This document shows, in pieces, positions 10,192 through 20,800 of a stretch of 64,000 bases of DNA; position 1 is the stretch's first letter; every line of letters starts with the position of its first letter. The translations under genes were made by a program, and so were the position numbers. The notes under the pieces were generated by a model. It saw nothing but the letters and a program-made list of their open reading frames with translations. It ran no database searches and was not told the origin of the DNA. The DNA comes from Breviolum minutum Mf 1.05b.01 (lineage: Eukaryota; Sar; Dinophyceae; Suessiales; Symbiodiniaceae): the NCBI GenBank assembly GCA_000507305.1, contig DF239617.1, forward strand, positions 113,801 through 177,800, read 5' to 3'.

Positions 10192-10245
10192 ATTTTTTGG
10201 ATTGCGATGTTGAAGCGGAAGACCCTTCTGAATGCAAGCAGAAAA
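10192..10245 (+). CDS. Module exon a, copy 1 (acidic peptide)
   Basis: Frame FLDCDVEAEDPSECKQK follows CCTTCAG and is followed by GTAATT. The other copies read FLDCDVEEEDPNECSQK and FLDFDVEVEDPYECSQK, so the peptide is kept while codons vary. This copy has one extra A before the donor. Confidence 0.45.
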
Positions 10246-10310
10246 GTAATTCAAGAGTAGTTCACAAGTAGTTCGGAGGAACTTTTTGGCAATGCAAGCT
10301 GTTTCTGCAG

Positions 10311-10343
10311 GACGCAGCTGGTCCTGATTTGCAAGCAGAAGAG
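10311..10343 (+). CDS. Module exon b, copy 1 (DLQAEE peptide)
   Basis: A 33-nt phase-0 exon candidate encoding DAAGPDLQAEE between TTTCTGCAG and GTTTGG. The same peptide type, ending PDLQAQE, lies in a separate exon before the IQ exon at 43091, which supports it as a real unit. Confidence 0.5.
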
Positions 10344-10443
10344 GTTTGGTGGACTTCTTTGCTACTGGCAGTCTCACACATTCTAGACATTCTTTGTGCC
10401 TGTACGCAGATGTTCGCTTGCTACAAACGGCAGTACATGGCAG

Positions 10444-10500
10444 GCTGCAGCAGGGAAGATTCAAGCGGTTTACCGTGGTCGTGCAGTTCGAGAGAAACAG
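10444..10500 (+). CDS. 57-nt IQ-motif exon 1
   Basis: Encodes AAAGKIQAVYRGRAVREKQ, a classical IQ motif (I-Q-x3-R-G-x3-R). IQ motifs bind calmodulin or EF-hand light chains. It is exactly 19 codons, phase 0, after ACATGGCAG and before a GC-type donor (GCACGG). Confidence 0.7.
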
Positions 10501-10600
10501 GCACGGTTCGGTGGGTCGCTGGGCTATTGATATCTTTAAACGCATTTTCTAACATTTCCATGTTCGAATGTAGGTTTGTATATACACAGTTGTATGAATA

Positions 10601-10795
10601 GGTTCGTCCACTGGAATTACCCTTGCCCACACGACCCGATATTCATACCGCACCGTGCTGATGGAAAGACCAATCATGAATTCCAGAGAGTTTAGAGCTG
10701 ATCTCATTCGCGAAAAAAGCATTCACCAAGAGAGCACGAAGATCGATCCAACGATTTTTCACGCAGTGGATCTTCACTTTGCTGTACTATCCTGA
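10601..10795 (+). CDS. Candidate terminal exon, unknown protein
   Basis: A 64-codon frame from an AG (GAATAG|G) to TGA at 10793. It reads GSSTGITLAHTTRYSYRT, then ERPIMNSREFRADLIREKS and HQESTKIDPTIFHAVDL. Composition is clearly protein-like with no low complexity. An internal ATG at 10661 would give 44 residues. Family not recognised. Confidence 0.4.
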   Translation, partial: GSSTGITLAHTTRYSYRTVLMERPIMNSREFRADLIREKSIHQESTKIDPTIFHAVDLHFAVLS

Positions 10796-10839
10796 AATTT
10801 TACATTCCCTGCACCGGACCGAAGTGAAATATCAGTGTT

Positions 10840-11115
10840 GTGGCTTCGAAAGATTCAGGCCTTGAGAACTGCTCCACAGCCGCAGGAGAAGTGGATGGCA
10901 ATGGGATAGCGGTTTTTGGACACCCAAATGTCAGAAATGATAGTTGCTCTAAAACATCGGGTGATCAAAATCAACATCTGTTTGTCCTCGCACTTTTTTT
11001 TTCACTTTGTGGTTTGTCTTGGTCTTGCCCTCACCATGTGATGCCGGGCACCGGGACTGGATTGTTTTGCAGGAAATTCTGCCAAAGGCTGAAAAGGAGG
11101 CGACTGATGGGCTGA
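10840..11115 (+). CDS. Possible coding segment, weak
   Basis: The frame begins ASKDSGLENCSTAAGEVDGN and becomes hydrophobic and less protein-like after about 10975. A related CCGCAGGA...GTGGATGGCAA stretch occurs after the third IQ module (about 14050-14100), so this sequence is part of the local duplications. Confidence 0.2.
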   Translation: MASKDSGLENCSTAAGEVDGNGIAVFGHPNVRNDSCSKTSGDQNQHLFVLALFFSLCGLSWSCPHHVMPGTGTGLFCRKFCQRLKRRRLMG

Positions 11116-11565
11116 TGGCTACCAGTGGAGTCTTGTCTTGTCTTGCTAAAAGTAACAAAGGTAGACAAAATATACGAGAGGAACTGAGGAAACTTTGCCT
11201 CTGGGTCATGCAGTCATATTTTTGTGTTGTTAGCCTGCTTTCTGCAACGCAAAGTGCCAGCACGGTTTCGCTAGTGGAAGCCTTGCTTGAACTCGAACTG
11301 TTACGATTTCGAGAGAACATGGTCCGTAAATTGCAATGAATGCCAAAAATATGTTTGTTTCCCCCCGTTAAAAAAAAACCTAAAACTTTTCAGGGGTGCG
11401 CCCATCCTTCCAGACCGTCGTTTATTGTTTATTGTTTTGTATGTTCTTTGTGTGTTTCATCGGCTTGCATTTTATTTAAACCTATATATATATATAATTG
11501 CCACATATGCCAGCTTAGTCATTGCGAATTTGTGTCCTCTAAGGTTGATTTCCTCTTGGAAAAAT

Positions 11566-11867
11566 CATGTGCAACAGTTAATGAGTACAAACAAGAGGTA
11601 TTGCCCGAGAGTAGGGCCTCCGTAGCGCTGATGTTCCAAAGGGCATACACGCTGAAAGTACGTGACCAGGAAACTGGTTCTCAAGAAGCAACAACAAAAC
11701 ATAACATCCAACACGCCATGAAACATAGAGTAAGAAGAAAGAGCATGACCTTAAGACCAACAAGAAAGAACATAAAAGAGGATTGGTGTGGTAGTGACCG
11801 TTTTGTTGTAGACCTCGCAGTCAACAGATACAGCACAGTGATCTTTCCAAAAACAACCAACAATTAG
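11566..11867 (+). CDS. Candidate coding segment, basic protein
   Basis: The last ~100 codons of a + frame ending TAG at 11865 look coding and basic: LPESRASVALMFQRAYTL, then KVRDQETGSQEATTKHN and HRVRRKSMTLRPTRK. The upstream part of the frame is low-quality and AT-rich. Lies between IQ modules 1 and 2. No family recognised. Confidence 0.3.
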
Positions 11868-11983
11868 ATAGTGATGTTGAGGTGGCGGTGCCAATGACAA
11901 CACCATTGCCTGAAATACTAGCAGCTAGCACCTGCCTTGAAATAGGAAGTGCATTGTTTTCTGGAACTTTGTAGTACCTTCAG

Positions 11984-12036
11984 ATTCTTTGGATTGCGAT
12001 GTTGAAGAGGAAGACCCCAATGAATGCAGTCAGAAA
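11984..12036 (+). CDS. Module exon a, copy 2 (acidic peptide)
   Basis: Encodes FLDCDVEEEDPNECSQK between ACCTTCAG and GTAATT. This donor context is intact, unlike copy 1. Confidence 0.45.
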
Positions 12037-12099
12037 GTAATTCAAGAGTAGTTCACAAGTAGTTCAAAAGAGTTTTGGGAATGCAAGCTATTTCTGCAG

Positions 12100-12132
12100 G
12101 ACCCAGCTGCTCCTGATTTGCAAGCCGAAGAG
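12100..12132 (+). CDS. Module exon b, copy 2
   Basis: 33 nt, phase 0, encoding DPAAPDLQAEE between TTTCTGCAG and GTTTGG. Confidence 0.5.
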
Positions 12133-12237
12133 GTTTGGTGGACTTCTTTGCTACTGGCAGTCTCTACACATTCTACACATTCTTTGTGCCTGTACGCAGA
12201 TGTTCGTTTCTCGAAAAATCAGCTGTGTCATTCACAG

Positions 12238-12294
12238 GCTGCAGCAGGGAAGATTCAAGCAGTTTACCGTGGTCGGGCAGTTCGAGAGAAACAG
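12238..12294 (+). CDS. 57-nt IQ-motif exon 2
   Basis: Encodes AAAGKIQAVYRGRAVREKQ, identical to copy 1, after ATTCACAG and before the GC donor GCACGG. The frame stays open to a TAA at 12319 if the donor is not used. Confidence 0.7.
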
Positions 12295-12330
12295 GCACGG
12301 CTTGGTCGGTTGCTGGGCTAATGATATCTT

Positions 12331-13400
12331 CAAATGACATTTTAGCTCACATGCACGTTTGAATGTGTGTACATACACAGTTGTATGTCAGTCCCTATTG
12401 AGACCGGAAACCGTTACCGTGTTGTAGTTTTAACTTTTCTATCAACACAGTTTATAAACACTGTTTGCGCCAACAATTCCCTTTCATGTTTACATTCCTG
12501 TGAACAGTCTTGAATCAGCCGTTCAAAAGCTCTGTTTACAAATTAGAATTATTTTTATGCGGGTTCCATATTAAAATCTTACGATATCAACCACTGTGTC
12601 GATAGACAAAACAAACACAATAAATTTAAACACCGTTTTTCAAGAGTTAGTTTCGAAATCGTTTTTTGTTGGTTGGCTTTTGTGTCTTTTTGTTTTGTTT
12701 CTTGATGTTTCTTGTTGACACTGTATGTGTTTGCAAACTTTGTTTGTATTTAGAACCACTTTAAACACGTCCTTCATTACCGCTATTCCCTTTTCGCTGC
12801 GTTATCAACCGCAAATGCAGATTGTATATAATCTATATGAAACAAGACGAGGTATTAAGAGCAATACGAAGGGACGTATCGGGGGGTTCTGCTTACACGT
12901 CCAGAAGAATGATTCGATCTTTACAATGACGAGACCAGACGCTGATGCAGCTAGATGAGTCTGCACTGGCACTGAATGACCGCTAGGGAGAAACAGCATG
13001 TGCTTACTTAGGATCAACTACAGGCCCTCCAGGGTTTGCGTGGTGCATGGCAATGACCTGCCAACATATGTTGGAGGTATAGTGCTACTCACCCCCTGAA
13101 CATGATCACTGCAATCAGAAAGGAAATACAGTACCTACATGCATATCTACAATGATTTGACTATTACATTACAGATATTCCAAGAGCGTGAATAGAACAC
13201 TCTGCATATCTTCATGTGGCCCGGAAAGCGCCCCCACAACCATGTATGATAGATGTACCGTTGAATTGAAATGACGTTGAATTGAAGTGACGTCCCACCC
13301 AAAAAGCAGCCTTCAAACGTTCTGGGCGAAATATGACCAACTTTGAGGTATCCGCAGTCATCCGCGGTCATCCTGAAAAAACCAAGGGTGAATCTGAAAA
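12331..13400. other. Spacer between IQ modules; no firm gene
   Basis: AT-rich. One + frame at 12800-12958 (MQIVYNLYETRRGIKSNT, then GRIGGFCLHVQKND) is mildly protein-like, but no splice sites decide it. Confidence 0.3.
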
Positions 13401-13404
13401 GCGC

Positions 13405-13604
13405 CCCCTTTGAACACTTCCAAACCTCATTCTTCGGGGCCAAAGATGTACCAGGCTCGCAAGAAGGACTTGAGCGAACGTGGCCCACTGGACCGCAAGG
13501 ACCGGGGCCCGGAGGGGCCGATGTCTAACTCATTTGGGACGTGGCGAGCTGTTGAACCAGACACCCCAACCCCAGGAAGCACTGCAAAGAGACAACCCTT
13601 TTAA
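13405..13604 (+). CDS. Candidate exon, duplicate of the 10.0-10.1 kb exon
   Basis: The frame MYQARKKDLSERGPLDRKD, then GPEGPMSNSFGTWRAVEP, ends TAA near 13602. Its DNA matches 10010-10090 (GGGGCC(A/C)AAGATGT, CGCAAGAAG, GACCGCAAGG). Relative to this copy the 10-kb copy has one extra base in the run after AAGATGT, so the two read in different frames downstream. One may be decayed. Confidence 0.35.
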
Positions 13605-13707
13605 CTGGCAAAACTACCGGAGAGTGACAAGACCATTGCCTGTAGCAGCTAGCACCTGCCTTGAAATTGGAAGTGCAATTTTTTCTGGAACTTTGTAGTA
13701 CCTTTAG

Positions 13708-13760
13708 ATTTTTTGGATTTCGATGTTGAAGTGGAAGACCCCTATGAATGCAGTCAGAAG
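13708..13760 (+). CDS. Module exon a, copy 3
   Basis: Encodes FLDFDVEVEDPYECSQK after ACCTTTAG. The donor has changed to GC (GCACTT). Confidence 0.4.
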
Positions 13761-13827
13761 GCACTTCAAAAGTAGTTCATAATTAGTTCAAAAGGGTTTT
13801 GGGAATGGAAGCTATTTCTTTCTGCAG

Positions 13828-13860
13828 GACCAAGCTGCTCCCGATTTGCCAGCAGAAGAG
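13828..13860 (+). CDS. Module exon b, copy 3
   Basis: Encodes DQAAPDLPAEE between TTTCTGCAG and GTTTGG. Confidence 0.45.
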
Positions 13861-13964
13861 GTTTGGTGGACTTCTTTGCTACTGGCAGTCTCTACACAAT
13901 CATACACATTCTTTGTGCCTGTACGCAGATGTTCGTTTCTGGAAGAATCAGCTGTGAATGACAG

Positions 13965-14021
13965 GCTGCAGCAGGGAAGATTCAAGCGGTTTACCGTGGT
14001 CGCGCAGTTCGAAAGAAACAG
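13965..14021 (+). CDS. 57-nt IQ-motif exon 3
   Basis: Encodes AAAGKIQAVYRGRAVRKKQ, with one Glu-to-Lys change from copies 1 and 2, after AATGACAG and before GCAACT. If unspliced the frame continues to TAA at 14169. Confidence 0.65.
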
Positions 14022-14304
14022 GCAACTGTGAAAAGTGCCCGGCGAGAGCCGCAGGACTGGGGGAAAGTACACTCCAGTAGCAGTGGATGGCAACGAATAG
14101 CAACGGATGGCAACAGATATTGTATCTACACATGCCGATATTCCATGATATTCTATGATTACCCGTCTTAAGAAAAGATCAAGAATCAATTTCTTCAATT
14201 TTCAGCACTTCCGAGGTTTTCTGAAATTTGAACTGCTGGTAGTTTGCCCGTTGGCGCATTTTCTCTACCCTATTGGGAGCTTGGTGCTTCCATTGAAATC
14301 ACAG

Positions 14305-14349
14305 GAGCTTCCCTCAAAAGCAGACAATGAGGCCACTGCTACCTTGCAG
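14305..14349 (+). CDS. Short internal exon candidate
   Basis: 45 nt in phase 0 encoding ELPSKADNEATATLQ, flanked by AAATCACAG and the donor GTAGAA. It is small, symmetrical and downstream of the IQ modules, so it may belong to the same gene. Confidence 0.4.
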
Positions 14350-14379
14350 GTAGAAGATGTTGTGGAAGGTGGTTAAATT

Positions 14380-15600
14380 GCCAGTCTATTTCAAGATCCA
14401 AAACATATACGTATCATATGATGCTAGTATCATATGTTATTTTTATAAAAGTTATCAAGTTATTAATTTATTTGATTGGTCCGTGACTGTAGAAGAGGAA
14501 AAGTGTAGGTTATGTTGCCTTTGGAGTCTTGAAGTAACACTGCCTCTCCACAAATCAAGGTTTGCAAGGTTTCTTTGGGATTTGACAGATTCATTGGCAA
14601 ACTGCCAATGAATGCTGCAATGACAAGCACCATCTTGAGATATTTTGAGCACTGCCGAGTCATGTAGTTATTCCGAATACATGTTGGATATCGGCCCACG
14701 GGTTCAGGCGCATGAAAATTGATGTCAATTTCACACACTTCAAAATAGGATGAACATTGCAGGTCCAGCTCCTGCAGTGGTCAGATGTGGTCAGAAATAG
14801 CGGTGATGCTAAAGATAGGGTGGAAAGGGTGCAAGATGGAGTGCAACCTGCATCAAGCTGCATTATTTTGTGTTTGTAGAAATGTGTTTTCGATTATTTG
14901 TAAAATATGAATATAGACTATAGATATGTCTAGACACATCTTAGTTCTTACATCATTATGCTATAAATACATTGGGGTGTAACCTCTACCATTTCAATGT
15001 TTCTTCTACATTATATCCAAGCAGCATAAAAATGAAATGTGAATCAATGCAGCTATGATAGTCCAGCCCTACAAAGCCCCCAGGCTTTGTGCAGAGCTCT
15101 CCGACATTCTGTCTATTCGCGTGCAGCCACCTTGCAGAAGGCGGCAGAGTTTTCCAAGGGTTTTTTTTTAGCGCAAGTTTCGGTAGGGATTTTTTGAAGA
15201 TTTGGAACTTCGGATTTTGTGTTCAGAGTCCAGAGTCGGTTTAGAGTATCTACATGGTTGCACTTTCCATGTTCTATGAGTGAGTACAATCTACAAAAAG
15301 CTGCTTCAAGAAGACATAGAAGACACATGTTTTTTCCACAGAGATTGTGTACTTGTAGAAAAACCTGAAGCTTCTGAAAATTCCGGATTGGAAAGCTGTT
15401 GGAAATCTTGGAGATCCTGGCTGTGGCCAAGGTCATGAGTGCAGGTCCTGAACATTACACCACGGTGCGTTGGTGCGTGCGGAAGCCAATGGTTCCTCCA
15501 GGTGGATGGTTGCAACAGCTATAAAGAGATGGAAGTTTCGTTGGTTTCATACGGTCGTTATTAGGAAAGTCCACCAGGTTTTTCTGGTCCAGGTTTTTTG
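14380..15600. other. No firm gene
   Basis: Mostly AT-rich. Frames on both strands are short and mutually overlapping. No repeat family recognised. Confidence 0.3.
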
Positions 15601-15963
15601 GCCAGATAGGGTCTCCAAAAAAAATGGGGCTGGCCCAAAATCTGATGGAATCCGATGAAGGCCATGTTAGAATTCGAGATGTTTTTTTCAGCCCTCAAAG
15701 ATGTAAAAATCAACTGCATGACTCAAACTTGGAAACCAAAGAATTTGCTGCAATCGCGATTCGCGATAAAGGTACAGACGATCCTGAAGCGTGCAGCCGT
15801 GAGATGCGCTGAGATGCAGGGGAACTGAGTGGTGAAAAAAACGGGCGTTGGGCTCTAAAGATCCTGCAAGACTTTTAGTGTGTATATATATACTATTATT
15901 ATTTATAGACCCTATCAGGCCCTAGTATGTATATAGATATATATATACCTACAAACTCCAACG

Positions 15964-16060
15964 GGCCAGAATTTCTGCCTGAGCTGGAAAATCAGCCTTT
16001 TCCAGGTCTCGGCAGAAATTTCAGCCCTCGGGCGAGATTTATAATTCGGGCGAGATTTTT
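15964..16060. repeat. TTCGGGC repeat cluster, left flank of large element
   Basis: Contains TCGGGCGAGATTTATAATTC and TTCGGGCGAGATTTTTAG plus an inverted pair AGAATTTCTGCCTGAG / CTCGGCAGAAATTTC. The same GGGCGAGATTT word recurs at 31505-31592 on the other side of the three-gene block, and TTCGGGC also occurs between genes 1 and 2. Confidence 0.6.
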
Positions 16061-16606
16061 AGTTCCGCAGCCATTTGGTTATCACTTGGCTGCCTACGGA
16101 AGCTGCTTCTTGCACCAAACATACAAGGTGCCAACCCGCCTTGCTTTGCACCTGGCCCTTTGATTTGGAAAAATTGTTTGAACCATTGGAATGATTTCGT
16201 TTTCCTCAAGATTTGGAGGTTCAAAGTGATAATTAGATCGGTGGGGTAAAGGAATCCATAGCGACCTCATGGCGATTTCTTTTGACAAAATCCACTTCGA
16301 CACGATGAAGGAACTTACAGACCAAGGCCTGGATAAAATTTGAGTTTGGCTTAAGAAAACAATGGCAAAATACCATAAATACCCTTCTTTCAAACACTTG
16401 TTTCTTATTCGCTAGGCCTGGTATCTCTCCCTTTGAAGTGGTGGACTGAAGCGCAACGGATGCTTTTTGATTCCCCCCCTGAGGTTGCTTCTTGGTGTGA
16501 AACTCTATAGCTTAAATGATTCTACATGAATACTACATGGATAGAAGCCACTGTAAGTTCAAGATGCTCCCATAGCTTAAACTGACTTCAACTGCCAATT
16601 CCACCA

Positions 16607-16750
16607 GGAACATGGTTGTATAGCACCAAGGCTTCTGTATTATCCCAAGAACGGGCAATGATCGTGGTGGAGAATTACAAACTGAAGGGTGTGATTCACC
16701 ATCTGGCTTCAGTTGCTAGAGAATATCAAACCTCTGGAAAGCACCTTTGA
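16607..16750 (+). CDS. Candidate terminal exon, unknown protein
   Basis: After ATTCCACCAG the frame reads GTWLYSTKASVLSQERAM, then IVVENYKLKGVIHHLASVA and REYQTSGKHL, ending TGA at 16748. It is strongly protein-like and free of low complexity. It lies between the left TTCGGGC cluster and gene 1 of the large element, so it could be a host exon or element-borne. Confidence 0.4.
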   Translation, partial: GTWLYSTKASVLSQERAMIVVENYKLKGVIHHLASVAREYQTSGKHL

Positions 16751-17556
16751 CAAATAGAACATGTGTTGCAAGTGTTCTATACTGTTCCTTGTATTTTCCT
16801 CATTGCTCCTATTGTTGCTTTCCTTATGCCGCTCCCAGCCGTGCCCAGGCATCACTCTCGTCTTGGGGCCAAGACCTCGGCCCCCGGGAAATGCTAGATT
16901 ATCTGATGAGCTATCGCGAATTTGAGTAGTGGTGCAATCAGTACAGGTTGAATAGATAGTGGTGCAATCAGTACAGGATGTACGTGAGATGGGGTGTGAT
17001 GAGAAGTTGAAGGAAAAATGCCGTAGCATGCGCACTGTTTTTGCATCTATTTGCTGAAGTGTTGCAAGCCTACATTCATGTTTTCGCTACGCATAGCAAT
17101 GCAAAATGATCAAGCAACTGCCTTTAATTCTCAATTTTGGTCTCAACCTTGCCAAAGAGTCTAAAGATGAGTCCTTCCTTTAAATTTCTTTCCGTGAGAC
17201 AAAGTTCTGTTTATACTTGTTTATCAACATCAGCTCAAACGCAGGTCTCATGTTGCGGAAGAGGATGGTGCCATTACGTGACCCACAGTCGGGGAGTGGA
17301 TGGGGGTGGGCTTACTTTGGTGAAACCAGTGGACCAATAGAGTCTTTATTATTTATCGTTATTGTTTGGCTCTGGATCAAAGATAGGTTTGTGTCTTCTA
17401 AGGGTTTATCAAATATGGGTCTCTGTTTTGTTTTCGGGGGTTTGTGATGGTTTCAATCAATCAAGTGATTCAAACAAAACAAACAAAGCTCTTAGCTACG
17501 TTTGTGTGTTAGTCTTTTTGGCCCACAGCTTTGACTTCGTGACTTGATTCTTGGCA
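16751..17556. other. Upstream region of element gene 1
   Basis: Contains a 30-bp-spaced direct repeat (GTGGTGCAATCAGTACAGG at about 16927 and 16960) and T-rich stretches before the gene 1 start. No TATA-like promoter can be assigned; dinoflagellate promoters are poorly defined. Confidence 0.3.
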
Positions 17557-17820
17557 ATGTCATCGGGGGCTGGTGCAGAAGAAGAAGAATGCCACGCTAG
17601 CTTGGAAGGGGTGGTAGCGGCATGGGCGGATGATGGACATATTCGGAGTTTGTTGCTTCATAGGAAATCCCTACTCGCATGGCCATCAGCATTAAAGAAG
17701 GGTGTCGTATCCTTTGAGACCATCAGTCTTAATTCACAAGTCCTTTCCAAAATCCTTGAGATTTGGTGTCCACAGCTGGAGTGCCCAAAAACTCTTGTCA
17801 TTGATGATGTGAGGGACCAG
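17557..17820 (+). CDS. Gene 1 exon 1
   Basis: 88 codons starting MSSGAGAEEEECHASLEG and ending DDVRDQ before donor GTGGGG. Joins in phase 0 to the exon at 18004 (VMRLRAHLAMDVDAVQVQ). Confidence 0.55.
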
Positions 17821-20800
17821 GTGGGGTGTTAAAAACGAAAGGTTTTTACCTAGGTTTTGACGAGGCAAGCCACATTGTATTGGTCATTCCATTCACGCTT
17901 TTATCATCTTTCCTTGCCCAGTCTTCTTCAACTCCTTAAGTAAATTTAGTCTCAAGTGGATTTGAAATAGCTTTCAGTTTACATTTCCCAACAGCCCCTA
18001 CAGGTGATGAGACTCCGTGCGCACTTGGCGATGGATGTGGACGCAGTTCAGGTTCAATGCGATGCTACTGCTTTGCGTGGGTTTGTCACCTATTTGATCA
18101 GGCGCCACAATGGTTCACAGCGCAGGGTGTCCTGAAGTGATTTCATTATAAGCATTTTTGGTGAATTGGGGTTTCTTACCTTCTTCGGTTTCCAAGCCTT
18201 ACATGTTAATATCGCCTTTTCAGCTTGTTTGAAATACTTTGTTTCCATTTCCCCTACTTTGCTTTCTTTCAAGGATTTCTTGGTTGCAAACCTCTATGCC
18301 ATCATGGAGCAGCATTGGCCAGTAGTACCCGGGGACCCTTATACCCAGATCCAGACCGTACCCGATGATACACAAGTAGATCATCCGCAAGGTGTTGTTG
18401 AAGATCCCGTGGAACCCCCTTTGGAAGATGGTGATGTTGATGCAAGGGGGTTTGAAGCTTTGGCCCATGTTCTTGGTTTGGAAGATGAAATTGAAGAAGA
18501 AGATGATGAAGTTGAAGCTACGATCCAAAACCCCCCTGTTGAAACCGAAGTGATTGAGACATTACCCGGTCCTGTAGCTTTGCCTGTTGAACCACCTCAT
18601 GACTCACAAGTCCCACCTGATACCATGGACCTTCAAGAAGCAGCAGCCCCATCAGCAGGTGCCGTAGTTGGTGGGTTGGAGGATGCATCCGGTTCCCCTA
18701 CCAAACCACCAGAGTCTTCCCCCAGTGTTGCACTAACGGAGTTGGAACTTACCCCTTCGCCCCCCGCTGTCCACACGGCCGAAGCCGACATGGTGGTTGA
18801 AGTTGAGGATTCCCCAGGGCCATCCAAGAACAAAGTTTCCAATCTTGCAGATGTCAATGCCCAAATTGAAGCTCTAAGGATTCTAGTTTGCAATGCTGAT
18901 ATCTGTTTTTGCTTCATTTATTTGAGGGAACTTGTTTGGTACTTTTGGTTATTTTAGGATTTGGGGTTAGGTTTCAAACTTAGATTTTTTTTGCTGGGTT
19001 AGCAAATCCAATGTAAGGAATCGGCTTACCATGCAGCATTGTGCCCGACCTTTGCAGAGTACTACTTCCCAAGCGCCATATGAAGTGGGTCCCAATGCTG
19101 AAACCCAGAACAAAAATACTTCACCTGTTGCCAAGGCATGGCAAAACAACCAATCATTGGAGGTTGCTGCGGTTGCTGTTGAAGCAGAAAGCCCGGCGCC
19201 CAAGTTCCACAGGAGTGGGCCCCCCAATGGTGATGAAGCACAGGAGACACCAGAAAAGATCCCAGCAACACAGCCAAGACCAGATGAAGGGATAGAGGAA
19301 CAAGCAAGAAAAGTAGATCCTGAAACATCCCGCGAGTCATTGTTTCATTCTACTGAACAGGTGAGCAGGGTAGAGCAAATGGAAGTGAGGGGCAAATTAA
19401 AACCAAAGGCAAAAGGAAAGGCTAAGGCTAAGGCAAAAGGGAAGGCGAAGGCAAAAGGGAAGGCGAAGGCAAAAGGAAAGGCTAGGGCACGTGCACTTAA
19501 AGATGATGATGATGAGGAGGGTCCTGAAATGAAAGGTGAAGAACAGGTAAAGGAAAATGAACCGGTCAAGGAGATGTCTAAGCGTGAGAAGGCTCAGGCT
19601 AGGAAGCAGGAGAAGGAGAAGGCAAAACAAGAGAAGATCCTGGCCAAGAAGAAGGCTAAGGAGGTTGCAAAACAAGCAAAGATTCAGGCCAAGAAGGATG
19701 CTAAGAAGGCAAAAGCAGAGGCAAAGAAGAAAGCCAAGAAGGCAAAAGCAGCAGAGGCAAAGAAGAAAGCCAAACAGGATGCCAAGAAGGCAAAGGAAGA
19801 TGCAAAGCAGGAAGGGGAAGAGGAGCAAGATGCAGAGCAACCCCCAACAAAGAAACCCAGATCCTGCGTCAAATCAACCTTTGCCAGGCGTCAACGACCT
19901 AAAACAGAACATGCAGCCAGGAAGTGGGATAGCCTGAAGTTCGTCTTTGGTAAAGATGTTGCCAGCAAATTTGTTCATGCTTCGTCCATGGAGGTGTGGC
20001 TACTAGAGTGTGTTTACCCACTTTACCCTTAAAAGGCCTAAGAGGTTTTCCACCGACTTGTTTTCTACAAAGAAATCTAGTGCGTGGTTGGTTTAAAGAG
20101 GCCCTAGACTCAAGTTCATTTCCCTCAAGGATCCATTTTGGATGCATTGCGTGATGATGCTTAAGAAAGCAACTGAACCAATCACGAACATGGATGCGTT
20201 CTTTCAGCGATGTGTGCCATCTTTCTTAAAGTTGCCAGATGTTGAAGGTAACTTGCCAAAAGCATGCACACATGAAAGGTTTTGATCAGTTTTCTTGTTG
20301 CTGGTGGGTTGCTACTTCTATCTTTTTTGGTATTTTTTGGGTGGTGGATTTTGCCTTTCCGACCTAACCCTTTCACCATTTTCCTACCTTCAACCCACAA
20401 GGCAAGATCATTGCCGACAAGTGAAGTGAACGAAGTGAACGTTGATCGAGATTCAGGATTGTCTCGGCCAATTTTTGATCCGAAGAGATTGGAAACGATG
20501 TGATTTGTCGGGGTTTGGCAGCCCTATTTGCTTAGCGTGAGGTGTTGGAGAAAGGGTAGCCAAGAGACTTCTTGGAGATGATCTACTGTCAAATATCTTT
20601 TGGTTCATTTTCCTTTTAATTTCAACACCAAATTTTTGAGTAAGTAAAGAAGTAATATGTTTTCAGTGTTTTTCTTTTCTTGGGCACCTGAAGTACCAGC
20701 ATCTCTGCAAAATGGCTGTCTTGGGACATGATTAGTGGATCTGTGCCATACCTGCTTGTGAGCCTAGCCTGCTACAACAGCTGGGACGTGGTGTATGGAA

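Larger units (their letters stand above)
10106..10530 (+). repeat. IQ module, copy 1 of 3
   Basis: A ~400-bp segment that recurs at 11906-12330 and 13632-14035. It opens with a CATTGCCTGAAATACTAGC-like run, carries the three short exons listed separately, and ends just after the IQ exon. The copies are spaced about 1.8 and 1.73 kb apart, so this is a tandem duplication of exons with flanking intron. Confidence 0.8.
11906..12330 (+). repeat. IQ module, copy 2 of 3
   Basis: Second unit of the tandem exon module, closely similar to copy 1 over its full length, including intron sequence between the three exons. Confidence 0.8.
13632..14035 (+). repeat. IQ module, copy 3 of 3
   Basis: Third unit of the tandem exon module; more diverged than copies 1 and 2. 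Confidence 0.75.

Noticed and set aside
16330..16341. GTTTGGCTTAAG as a second spliced-leader-like site
   Set aside because: Only 10 of 12 positions match the leader and no upstream match; expected by chance.
19397..19872. Leu/Phe-rich minus-strand frames resembling membrane proteins
   Set aside because: Antisense of the lysine/alanine codon tract in gene 1.
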